Source: Pandoraea cepalis (GTDB lineage: Bacteria; Pseudomonadota; Gammaproteobacteria; Burkholderiales; Burkholderiaceae). Taken from it: DNA of 64,000 bases. The stretch lies in the NCBI RefSeq assembly GCF_902459665.1, contig NZ_CABPSL010000015.1, forward strand, positions 85,577-149,576. The letters run 5' to 3'. Both the position numbers and the translations under genes were made by a program. The notes under the pieces are model-generated. The model ran no database searches. It saw nothing but the letters and a program-made list of their open reading frames with translations, and was not told where the DNA came from. Shown piece by piece: positions 7,630 to 15,675 of this stretch. The stretch's first letter is position 1; each line of letters begins with the position of its first letter.

Positions 7630-9213
7630 TTAGCCGCAAATTTTCTGCCAGCGATACGAGAACTGACGGGGCGTCAACCCGAGGCGTTGCGCTGCTCGCG
7701 ACTTGTTGCCGCCAGCCGCGCGCAATGCCTGACGCAGTTCATCTGCCGAATGTGAGTCGTTCGCCATGTACTGACGCACCCCTTCCGGAATTTGAACCGT
7801 CTGCTGCAGAGTCGAACCGGGAGTCTCGAACAGTGGCGCCGGTTCCGCTGCGGGTAGAAACCGTTCAACATCGTCCGAATGGAGTATTGGCCTGTCGGCG
7901 AGCAGCACGACGCGTTCGATAAAATTCGAAAGTTCGCGGATATTGCCAGGCCATTGATGGTCCTCGAGCCTTGCGAGTGCATCGGGCGCAAGATTGACGT
8001 TGCGCTGGTTTGCCTGGTTTGTACGGCTGAGAAAATGCAGTGCCAAAGCGCGAATGTCACCTTTGCGCTCGGCTAACGACGGAAGACGAATGGGGATAAC
8101 GTTGAGTCTGTAGTACAGATCCTGTCTGAACAGGCCGTTCGCAACATCGGTTTCCAGGCTTCTGTTCGTCGCTGCCACAAGCCTGACGTCCACCTTGATT
8201 TCACGCTTCCCACCCAGCCGGGTTATCGTTCCCTCCTGCAATGTACGAAGCAGCTTTCCCTGCAACGTGAGAGGCAGCTCACCGATTTCGTCAAGGAAGA
8301 TCGTCCCTGAAGACGCCTGTTCGAAAAGCCCCTCTCGCACACCGGTCGCACCCGTAAACGCGCCCCGCTCGTAGCCAAACAATTCGGATTCGAAAAGCGT
8401 GTCGGGGATTGCGGCACAGTTCACCTTTATGAACGGCTTGTCACGGCGTTGACCCGACAAGTGCAGTGCTCTGGCGAACAGCTCCTTGCCGGTGCCTGAA
8501 TCGCCGAGCAGCAAGACACTCGCCGATGCATCCGAGACTCGCTCCAGCTCCGAAATCGCTTTAAGCAGCGCGGGCGAAGTCCCCACGATTCCGTACTTCG
8601 CGCTCTCATGCTCAAGCGCGTGCATCAACATCTCGTTCTGCTCTTCGAGTGCGCGAGTCTTTGCCTTCATCATCGAATCAAGATGAAGAAGGTGGCCGGC
8701 CAGTGTCGACAAGATCCGCAAAATAGACACGTCGCTCGATAATGCACGATTGCGGACACGAATTCGATGGCACGCCAGGACGCCGATGCTTCGATCCTCA
8801 ATTCGGATGGGGAGCGCGATAAACGACACGGGCCCCGGCGGAAGGCGGTCTCGTGTAACCGCCCGCGCAAGAAAGACATCGTCTCGATCGATGTCCTGCA
8901 CGATCGTCAACTGGCCATGGCGCAGTACATGCCCCGTTATGCCTTCACCGACCTTGTAGCGCCCGCGTTCGATTTCGTCCGGCTTGAGGCCATACGCATA
9001 TTGGATTCTGCAACTGTCAGTCGCACCATCGTCCAGAAGCACGATGCGCCCACGGTTCAGCCCGAGGAGCTCGGACATCAGATGGAGCGTTTCACGAAGA
9101 ATGACGTCCGGCGATAGCCCTTTGCCTACGAGGCTCATTATTTGTTGGAGAAGGAGCATCTCCTGCTCTCTCCAGAATGCCGGCGAATCGCTTTCACTAT
9201 GCTGGGAACTCAT
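7630..9213 (-). CDS. Sigma-54-dependent activator with N-terminal GAF domain (NifA-type)
   Basis: This 527-aa enhancer-binding protein has a GAF sensor domain at about residues 25-175. The AAA+ domain follows, with Walker A GDSGTGKE (237-244), the sigma-54 contact loop GAFTGA (284-289) and Walker B ending in DE (308-309). A Fis-type helix-turn-helix closes the protein (NKSRAAQRLGLTPRQFSYRW). The GAF domain presumably senses a small ligand or redox signal. The gene is in the same direction as the operon it is expected to switch on, and its stop codon abuts the putative enhancer. An autonomous promoter should lie within 9214-9300; I did not find a strong sigma-70 match there. Confidence 0.93.
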   Translation of the reverse strand: MSSQHSESDSPAFWREQEMLLLQQIMSLVGKGLSPDVILRETLHLMSELLGLNRGRIVLLDDGATDSCRIQYAYGLKPDEIERGRYKVGEGITGHVLRHGQLTIVQDIDRDDVFLARAVTRDRLPPGPVSFIALPIRIEDRSIGVLACHRIRVRNRALSSDVSILRILSTLAGHLLHLDSMMKAKTRALEEQNEMLMHALEHESAKYGIVGTSPALLKAISELERVSDASASVLLLGDSGTGKELFARALHLSGQRRDKPFIKVNCAAIPDTLFESELFGYERGAFTGATGVREGLFEQASSGTIFLDEIGELPLTLQGKLLRTLQEGTITRLGGKREIKVDVRLVAATNRSLETDVANGLFRQDLYYRLNVIPIRLPSLAERKGDIRALALHFLSRTNQANQRNVNLAPDALARLEDHQWPGNIRELSNFIERVVLLADRPILHSDDVERFLPAAEPAPLFETPGSTLQQTVQIPEGVRQYMANDSHSADELRQALRAAGGNKSRAAQRLGLTPRQFSYRWQKICG

Positions 9214-9503
9214 CTGGCCACCCGTGAGATAACAGATCCCATCATAAGATCAACCCGGGCATGAAACATATTCGTGGGCCGAATTCGCCAGCGATGTATG
9301 CGCACTCATTCAATAGGGGAAGTAACGAGGCGAGGGCGCCTGGTTAGGGGGGAATAACGCCGGCCAGACTATGGCTCGATTTTCGGCAAGACGATGGGGG
9401 AACCCATATCTCGCGCCCGGCCGTCCACCTTTTGATGTCTTCTTCCAATGCCTAGCTCATCGTCTGAACCTCGAAAATGACGTGAGCGGGTTCTCACTGG
9501 GTC

Positions 9504-9537
9504 AATACATGAACTACCTCCCGATAGTTCATGTATT
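9504..9537. repeat. Perfect 13-bp inverted repeat in a 345-bp gap (9214-9558)
   Basis: The arm AATACATGAACTA (9504-9516) is inverted as TAGTTCATGTATT (9525-9537) around an 8-nt spacer. It lies 22 bp past the stop codon of the minus-strand aldehyde dehydrogenase gene, so a transcript 3' hairpin is possible. The stem is AT-rich and no T-run follows, so an operator is equally possible. The rest of the 9214-9558 gap shows no ORF or RNA gene that I can support. Confidence 0.5.
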
Positions 9538-9558
9538 TGTCCGCACCCCCAATCGAAC

Positions 9559-10947
9559 CTATTGGGCGGCCTCCGCCAACCCAGCCATCAGCACATACTT
9601 CACTTGAACATACTCTTCGATGCCGTAATAGCCTCCTTCCCGACCATAGCCCGACTGCTTGACCCCGCCAAACGGAACGGAAGCCGTACCCACCGAGCCT
9701 GAGTTCAGGATCACCATGCCTGCCTCGATGTCGCGCGAGAGGCGAAATGCCCGCCCGAGATCGCGGGTAAATGCGTAAGCGACCAGACCGTATTCGGTGG
9801 CGTTCGCACGCGCAATCACCTCCTTCTCGGAGGCGAATGTGTAAACCGGGAATACCGGGCCGAAGAGTTCCGTCGAGCAGATATCCATGTCGTCGGCGAC
9901 GTTCGTGAGGATGGTCGGCGCATAGAAGAGACCACCGTTGTCGTGTCGCCGCCCACCGAGCAACGTTTTCGCACCGCTCTTTTGCGCCTGCTCGACGAGC
10001 CGAGACACCTTGTCGAGTGCCGCCTGATTGATCAGAGGCCCCACTACGAAGTCGGGCTGTAATCCCTGGTCGACACGGATTCGCTCGACGGCTTCCGTCA
10101 GGCGCTGCACAAAGCGATCGTGAATGCCGGCCTGCACGTAGATGCGGTTTGGCGAGATACAGACCTGTCCAGAGTTGCGTAGTTTTGCCGCAACGAGCCC
10201 TGAAATTGCCTGTTCGATGTCTGCATCATCGAACACGATGAACGGCGCGTTGCCACCGAGTTCCATCGTCAGCTTTTTCAGCGTATCTGCGCTTTGCCGA
10301 GCGAGCAGCCGGCCGATTTTGGTCGATCCGGTGAACGAAATCTTCCGGATGCGCGAGTCGCTGGTCATCATGCCGCCGATGGACGCAGGGTCGCCCGTCA
10401 CCATTTCAAAAACACCCTCGGGAATGCCGGCGCGCCTTGCGTATTCAAGCAACTTATAGGCGGTCAGCGGCGTTTCCTCGGCAGGCTTGATGATGATCGT
10501 GCAACCGGCCGCGAGTGCGGTAGCGACCTTGCGTGCAATCATCATGAACGGAAAATTCCAAGGCGTGATCGACGCTACCGGGCCGATCGGCTCCTTGGTG
10601 ACCAGCACTGCAGCATCGGCGGCGTGCGATGGAATCGTATCGCCATACACGCGCCTGGCCTCTTCCGCATACCATTCGATAAAGCCTAGACCATAGTCGA
10701 TTTCGCCGAGCGCTTCGGTCAGGCACTTTCCGTTCTCGCGCGAGATCAGTTCGGCAAAGTCCTGCCTGTCTTGCCTGACCAGCTCGAACCATTTGCGCAG
10801 CAAGTCGCTGCGCTGCCTGGCCAGCTTCCGGGACCATTGAGGAAAAGCAGCGCAGGCGCGATCAATCGCCTCACGCACCTCCTGCTCAGTATGATGCTTG
10901 ACGTGACCCACCACGCTGCCGTCCGCGGGATTCCTTACTTCGATCAT
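9559..10947 (-). CDS. NAD(P)-dependent aldehyde dehydrogenase (succinate-semialdehyde dehydrogenase type)
   Basis: This 462-aa enzyme is of the aldehyde dehydrogenase superfamily, GabD/AldA branch. Visible catalytic residues are N131 (PWNFP), K154 (IIKPAEETP), E229 (MELGGNAP) and the nucleophile C263 (SGQVCISPNR). It would oxidise an aldehyde such as succinate semialdehyde to the acid in the cytoplasm; the substrate is not fixed by sequence. The ATG at 10947 follows AAGGA and matches the family N-terminus (MIEVRNPADG). A longer open frame upstream to 11832 lacks homology and overlaps the AraC gene, so I rejected it. It is transcribed divergently from the AraC-type regulator, the likely controller. 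Confidence 0.92.
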   Translation of the reverse strand: MIEVRNPADGSVVGHVKHHTEQEVREAIDRACAAFPQWSRKLARQRSDLLRKWFELVRQDRQDFAELISRENGKCLTEALGEIDYGLGFIEWYAEEARRVYGDTIPSHAADAAVLVTKEPIGPVASITPWNFPFMMIARKVATALAAGCTIIIKPAEETPLTAYKLLEYARRAGIPEGVFEMVTGDPASIGGMMTSDSRIRKISFTGSTKIGRLLARQSADTLKKLTMELGGNAPFIVFDDADIEQAISGLVAAKLRNSGQVCISPNRIYVQAGIHDRFVQRLTEAVERIRVDQGLQPDFVVGPLINQAALDKVSRLVEQAQKSGAKTLLGGRRHDNGGLFYAPTILTNVADDMDICSTELFGPVFPVYTFASEKEVIARANATEYGLVAYAFTRDLGRAFRLSRDIEAGMVILNSGSVGTASVPFGGVKQSGYGREGGYYGIEEYVQVKYVLMAGLAEAAQ

Positions 10948-11213
10948 GAAATATCCTTGAGTCCATGTTGGAAGGGTGATTGTCGTGAGCGGGAAATACA
11001 CTCGAAGCACGCGAAGTGAGCGACGCGCGTCGACCGATGACGCGCCCTCGGCATGACCGCATGCGACAACCTGTGAAAATGTTATGAGCGCGGGACACGG
11101 CGGAAAACGCGCATTCGTCTGTGATTCTTGCCTGATCCTATGAGTGGCTGGTGCTTTTCCCGACTCGATGCGAAACTGCGCTCGTCGACCGCTAAGGTTT
11201 TTTTGTCTCCGCC

Positions 11214-12164
11214 ATGGAATCCGCATCGAAACGTCAGGGGCGCGTGCGCCAACAGATGATCGAGTTGTTGCTCGAGCTCGCGCCCAATGAGGGCTATAAC
11301 CTTTCACCGCTGCCAGATATACGCTTCCTGCGTTCGAATCGGTCGTTGACCAGAACGCCAGTGCTCTATGAGCCGGGCATCGTGATCGTGTGCCAGGGGC
11401 GCAAGCGCGGCTTCTGGGGCGATCAGGTCTATCTTTACGATGCCCAGCGCTATCTGGTGGTCTCGGTGCCGTTGCCGTTTTCGATGGAGACCGACGCGAG
11501 CGAAGCCGAGCCGTTACTGGCGATTTATTTACGGCTGGATTTCGGCATTGCCGCCGATTTGCTGCTACAGCTCGAGGAGCACGAAGCGATGACGCCGATG
11601 CCACCTCGTGGCATGGCAACCACCACGCTCGATATACCGCTGGGGCAGAGCGTCTTGCGCTTTTTGCAAGCCATGTTGAATCCTCTTGAGGCTCAGATCC
11701 TCGGGCCGGCGCTGGTGCGGGAAATCTATTTCCGGGTTTTCTTGGGCGAGCAGGGCGGCTCGATGCGCGCCGCTTTGAGTCGCCAAGGCAATTTCGGCCG
11801 CATTTCCCGCGCGATCCGCAAGATTCATACAAATTTTGCGGAACCGTTGACGGTGGAGGAACTCGCCGCCGAAGCGCGCATGAGCGTGCCGACTTTCCAT
11901 GTGCACTTCAAGGCGGTGACCGACACCTCGCCCCTGCAGTACATCAAGTCCACGCGCTTGCATCAGGCGCGGCTCCTGATGGCGCGGCTCGGCACGACCG
12001 CGGCGGCGGCGAGTAGCCAGGTCGGTTATGAAAGTCCGTCTCAATTCAGTCGCGAGTTCAAGCGGCTGTTCGGCGGCAGCCCATTACAGGAAATCGCGCG
12101 CATGAAGCGCAATTTTGCGCTGCCCGACGAAGGCGCGCCGTCGATTTTTGTATCGTCGCACTAA
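11214..12164 (+). CDS. AraC family transcriptional regulator (AraC_N type)
   Basis: The 316-aa protein has an N-terminal AraC_N-type sensing domain at about residues 30-190 (including EPGIVIVCQGRKRGFWGDQVY). The C-terminal DNA-binding domain holds two helix-turn-helices (LTVEELAAEARMSVPTFHVHFK and the second around SSQVGYESPSQFSREFKRLFG). This class commonly regulates a neighbouring oxidoreductase gene. It is divergent from the aldehyde dehydrogenase gene, with a 266-bp shared promoter region between the two start codons. The ligand is unknown. Confidence 0.92.
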   Translation: MESASKRQGRVRQQMIELLLELAPNEGYNLSPLPDIRFLRSNRSLTRTPVLYEPGIVIVCQGRKRGFWGDQVYLYDAQRYLVVSVPLPFSMETDASEAEPLLAIYLRLDFGIAADLLLQLEEHEAMTPMPPRGMATTTLDIPLGQSVLRFLQAMLNPLEAQILGPALVREIYFRVFLGEQGGSMRAALSRQGNFGRISRAIRKIHTNFAEPLTVEELAAEARMSVPTFHVHFKAVTDTSPLQYIKSTRLHQARLLMARLGTTAAAASSQVGYESPSQFSREFKRLFGGSPLQEIARMKRNFALPDEGAPSIFVSSH

Positions 12165-12191
12165 CCCATACTCTCTGGACAATCCTCGAAC

Positions 12192-13076
12192 ATGGCCCGC
12201 CGCGACTCGCTTCCGCCACTCAATCCCACGCGCGCCTTCGAGGCGACCGGGCGTCTGCTCAGCATTTCCAAGGCGGCCGACGAGTTAGCCGTCACCCCAG
12301 CGGCGGTGAGCCGGCAGGTCAGGGCGCTCGAGGATTTTCTGAAGGCGCCGCTGTTCGAACGGGTGCGCGGCGGTCTCGTGTTGACCGCGGTGGGCGCTCG
12401 TTATTTGTCGGAGTTGATGCCGCTCTTCGCCACGCTGCGCGAAGCGACGGAGGCGATCGTGTCTGGCAGCCAGAGCAACAACGTGCTGCGCATCCGCTCG
12501 CCGGCCACGTTCGCGGTGCGCTGGCTGATTCCGCGGCTCGCCAGCTTTCACCGGCTGAATCAAAACATCGACGTGCAATTGACCACATCGTCGGCGCCGC
12601 TGAACTTCGCGCTGGAAGACATTGACGCGGGCATTCAACTGGGCGATGGCGACTGGCCCGGCATGAACACGCAGCGCCTGATTCCCAACGAACTGGTGCC
12701 GGTGGCTGCGCCCATGCTCACCTTGAAAAGGCCGAGACAGCTCGAAAGTCAAACACTGCTGCATTCGCTCGCTCGCGCCGACGACTGGGGGCTGTGGCTG
12801 GCCGCCGCGGGCGTGTCGAGAATCAACGCGCTGCGCGGCATGCGTTATGAGACATCGCTGCTGGCCTACCAGGCGGCGATCGAGGGGCACGGCGTGGCGA
12901 TCGCACAGAAGGCGCTGGTCGAGAAGGATTTGACCGACGGCACGCTGGTCATCCCGTTTGGGCCGACACTCGATCGCGGCGCATACACCTACTATTTCGC
13001 ATGGCCCTCGGGCAAGCGGCAGACAGCGGCGTTGCGCGCGTTTCGCGAATGGCTTGCCACGGTGGTGCAAAGCTAG
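12192..13076 (+). CDS. LysR family transcriptional regulator (GcvA-like)
   Basis: This 294-aa LysR-type regulator has an N-terminal winged helix-turn-helix (PTRAFEATGRLLSISKAADELAVTPAAVSRQVRALE, shown here only to mark the helix region) at about residues 12-60. A periplasmic-binding-like effector domain follows. The sequence style places it near GcvA/AmpR-type regulators. It lies 27 bp after the AraC gene and 152 bp before the CoA-transferase gene, on the same strand. It probably controls the downstream CoA-transferase/crotonase/transporter genes through the dyad at 13175-13208 (inference). Confidence 0.9.
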   Translation: MARRDSLPPLNPTRAFEATGRLLSISKAADELAVTPAAVSRQVRALEDFLKAPLFERVRGGLVLTAVGARYLSELMPLFATLREATEAIVSGSQSNNVLRIRSPATFAVRWLIPRLASFHRLNQNIDVQLTTSSAPLNFALEDIDAGIQLGDGDWPGMNTQRLIPNELVPVAAPMLTLKRPRQLESQTLLHSLARADDWGLWLAAAGVSRINALRGMRYETSLLAYQAAIEGHGVAIAQKALVEKDLTDGTLVIPFGPTLDRGAYTYYFAWPSGKRQTAALRAFREWLATVVQS

Positions 13077-13174
13077 CGCTGATGGCGGGGCACATGACTT
13101 TACAAAAAGTCAAAAGGTACGATCAATAAAGTCGTTTGTCCGCGCTACGCGCGCTCTCTATCCTGTTCTCAATG

Positions 13175-13208
13175 GCTGCAAATCGGTGACACGAATGTCA
13201 TTTGCAGC
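13175..13208. promoter_or_regulatory. Dyad in the leader of the CoA-transferase gene
   Basis: GCTGCAAAT (13175-13183) is inverted exactly as ATTTGCAGC (13200-13208). Inside, GACA/TGTC (13188-13191 and 13196-13199) pairs around a CGAA tetraloop, with a 4-nt bulge. The element ends 20 bp before the ATG at 13229. It could be an operator for the LysR protein or an mRNA hairpin near the ribosome-binding site. Confidence 0.5.
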
Positions 13209-13228
13209 GCAGAACCGGATAGGAAAAA

Positions 13229-14452
13229 ATGATAAGAGACAGTCTTCGAGGCGTACGCGTGCTGGATTTTTCGCACGTGCTGGCCGGGCCGGTTTGCTCC
13301 ATGATGCTGGCCGATTTCGGTGCGGACGTGGTCAAGATCGAGCCGCCGTTCGGTGAGCTGGGGCGCAAGATCGGGCCACCATGGATCAACGGCGAGAGCG
13401 TCGCCAATCTCAGTGTCAATCGCAACAAGCGCAGTCTGGCGATAGATCTGAAAACCGAGGCTGGCCAGCGAACGATAAGGGAGATGGTTCGGCAGGCCGA
13501 TGTGATTGTCGAGAACTTCCGGCCCGGCGTCATGGCGACGTGGGGTCTGGATTATGCGTCGCTTGAAGCGACTCACGGCAAGCTGGTCTATTGCTCGATC
13601 TCCGCGTTCGGACAAACCGGTGCTGCACGCAGTCGTCCGGCCGTCGACGGCATTATCCAGGCCGCCAGCGGGCTGATGAGCACGCTCGGTGAGCCTGGTT
13701 CGGCGCCGTTGAAGGTTCCGGTGCCGGTCGCGGACATGGTGGGCGGCTATATGGCCACCATTGCCGTGCTCGCGGCACTGCACCAGGTCCGATGCTGTGG
13801 CGCGGGCCAACATCTGGACATTAGCTTGTTTACGGCGGCCGTTACGCTGCAGCAGGTCGGCTTCACGTCGTTTCTCGCCTCCAACACTGACCCAGAAAAG
13901 GTCGGCAGCGCGGCGCCTTACGCGTCGCCCAATGAGGCGTTCCAAACCCGAGACGGCTGGTTGATGATTGCCGCCTATCACCCGCACAGATGGGCGTCGC
14001 TTTGCGAGGTGCTTGACTTGCCTCATCTCGCATCGGACCCGCGCTTTGTCACCAACACGGATCGCGTGCGCAATCGGGCTGCCCTGCGCCGCGCGCTGGG
14101 GGAATGCTTTGCGACCCGCACCACATCCGAATGGCTCGACCTGTTGGCAGCTCGCGACATTCTGTGCGCTCCGGTTTCGACGTACAGGGAGGTGGTGGAT
14201 TCTCGCGAGTATCGCGAAAGCGGAATCGATTCGAGCGTTGATCATCCGATTGCCGGCAAGGTGCGGCTGCCTGGCTTTGCGCTCGGCAAAAGCGACGACA
14301 CGCGTGCCGCGGATGTCGCCGCGCCGCTAGTCGGGCAGCACTCAATTGAGGTTCTCGCGGAATACGGTGTTACCCACGAGGAGATCACCAGGCTGATCGG
14401 CCTGGGCGTGATTCAGACCGCCGCTGCGCAAGATGCGCCGGTCTCTCTGTAG
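13229..14452 (+). CDS. CaiB/BaiF family (class III) CoA-transferase
   Basis: This 407-aa enzyme is of the family III CoA-transferases, which move CoA from one carboxylic acid thioester to another. The N-terminal motif GVRVLDFSHVLAGPVCSMMLADFGADVVKIE is typical, shown by the pieces LDFSHVLAGP and DFGADVVKIEPP. The expected catalytic aspartate lies in the region VPVADMVGGY. AGGA precedes the ATG at 13229. Crotonase genes follow directly, so the pathway probably activates an acid as CoA thioester, hydrates or isomerises it, and imports it with the MFS carrier at 15676 (inference). Confidence 0.93.
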   Translation: MIRDSLRGVRVLDFSHVLAGPVCSMMLADFGADVVKIEPPFGELGRKIGPPWINGESVANLSVNRNKRSLAIDLKTEAGQRTIREMVRQADVIVENFRPGVMATWGLDYASLEATHGKLVYCSISAFGQTGAARSRPAVDGIIQAASGLMSTLGEPGSAPLKVPVPVADMVGGYMATIAVLAALHQVRCCGAGQHLDISLFTAAVTLQQVGFTSFLASNTDPEKVGSAAPYASPNEAFQTRDGWLMIAAYHPHRWASLCEVLDLPHLASDPRFVTNTDRVRNRAALRRALGECFATRTTSEWLDLLAARDILCAPVSTYREVVDSREYRESGIDSSVDHPIAGKVRLPGFALGKSDDTRAADVAAPLVGQHSIEVLAEYGVTHEEITRLIGLGVIQTAAAQDAPVSL

Positions 14453-14461
14453 GAGGTGGGG

Positions 14462-14779
14462 GTGACGTGCGCTCCCGTACTTGTCGAGAAGCATCGACGG
14501 GTCACGTTGCTCAGGCTGGCATCTGACAATCCATGCAATCCGCTAACTGACGCGCTTGGTCGGATCGATGCCGACGACCCAGTGCATGCAACTTTCATCA
14601 CTGGCTCAGACAAGACATTTGCAGCGGGCGCTGACATATGCCCATCCGTTGAGTCGTCCCTGGGCGACGGTCTGTTATTCGAGCGACGGCTTTTTCATGC
14701 TGGCTTCGCGTTGCACGATCAGAAGGAAGGCATGGCGGCGTTCTTGCAGAAGCGAGCGCCGGAATTTCTCAATAAGTGA
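14462..14779 (+). pseudogene. Crotonase-family gene with large internal deletion
   Basis: The 105-codon frame starts with GTG at 14462, with AGGAGG at 14451-14456. It has a crotonase N-terminus ([13 protein letters not shown], then [14 protein letters not shown], the first oxyanion-hole region). It then jumps to a crotonase C-terminus ([28 protein letters not shown]). The central part of about 130-150 residues, including the second oxyanion-hole glycine, is missing, yet the frame is kept. It cannot fold as an active enoyl-CoA hydratase. The next crotonase gene begins a few bases after it and may have taken over the function. Confidence 0.8.
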
Positions 14780-14787
14780 GTATCTGT

Positions 14788-15615
14788 ATGAATCGCTACG
14801 CAATGAACACCAGACAGGATGTCATGACGACCGACGACGCTCAAAGCGAAGGATTGGTCTTGACCCGCGTCGTCAACGGCGTGATGACAATCACGCTGAA
14901 TGAACCGAAAACCGGTAACGCGCTCGATGTGGCGATGACCGAAGCGTTGGCAGACGCCCTGGAGCGGGCGAGCGGGCTTTCGAACGTGCACTGCGTTTTG
15001 CTCCGGTCCTCGGGCAAGCATTTCTGCACGGGTGGCAACGTGAAAGACATGGAGGCTGGCGCCGATCTGATGCAAGGCTCTGTCGAGGCGGTCAGGGAGC
15101 GCCTCGCGGGTAGCCTGCATCGAATTCCCCGCGCGTTGCATGCGTTGCCGGTGCCATCTATCGCCGCCGTCAATGGTGCCGCAGTGGGCGCGGGATTCGA
15201 TGTTGCATTGATGTGCGATTTGCGCATTGCCGCGGAAAATGCCCGTTTCTCGGAAAGCTTTCTGCGACTTGGTTTGGTCTCTGGCATCGGCGGGGCCTGG
15301 TTCCTTACTCGGATTGTCGGGGTCGCCAAGACAATGGAGTTGACGCTGACCAGCGAATTCATCGATGCGTTCCAAGCGCTTGATGCCGGCATCGTCTCGC
15401 GAGTCGTGGCCGTCGATGCATTGGACGCGGAGGCGGAGCGACTGGCTGAAACAATCGCCAACAGCCCTCCACACGCTTTGCGAATGGCCAAGCAACTGGT
15501 TCGCCAATCGGCGGAAGCATCGTTGCCGACAGCCTTGGAGATGGCCGCATCGATGCAGGCCATTCTTCTTTGCGGTGAAGAGCACAAGGCTGCGGTTCGC
15601 CGGTTTCTCAAGTGA
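14788..15615 (+). CDS. Enoyl-CoA hydratase/isomerase family protein
   Basis: This crotonase-fold protein is about 275 aa. The two oxyanion-hole segments are visible: SSGKHFCTGGNVKDM and AVNGAAVGAGFDVALMCDLR. The usual catalytic-glutamate positions are altered (SESFLRLGL and SGIGG), so the exact reaction (hydratase, isomerase or other) is open. The start is uncertain: ATG at 14788, or ATG at 14824, which has an AGGA 4 nt upstream and gives an N-terminus closer to the family. It is part of the CoA-transferase cluster, 60 bp before the MFS gene. Confidence 0.85.
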   Translation: MNRYAMNTRQDVMTTDDAQSEGLVLTRVVNGVMTITLNEPKTGNALDVAMTEALADALERASGLSNVHCVLLRSSGKHFCTGGNVKDMEAGADLMQGSVEAVRERLAGSLHRIPRALHALPVPSIAAVNGAAVGAGFDVALMCDLRIAAENARFSESFLRLGLVSGIGGAWFLTRIVGVAKTMELTLTSEFIDAFQALDAGIVSRVVAVDALDAEAERLAETIANSPPHALRMAKQLVRQSAEASLPTALEMAASMQAILLCGEEHKAAVRRFLK

Positions 15616-15675
15616 AGCGTTGGCAGACGACGTGCGCTATGTAATACAAATAAAAATCAATGGAAGGAGACAGTC

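Noticed and set aside
9559..11832. A 757-codon frame extending the aldehyde dehydrogenase upstream
   Set aside because: The extra N-terminal part is arginine/serine-rich without homology and overlaps the divergent AraC gene; the family start at 10947 has its own ribosome-binding site.
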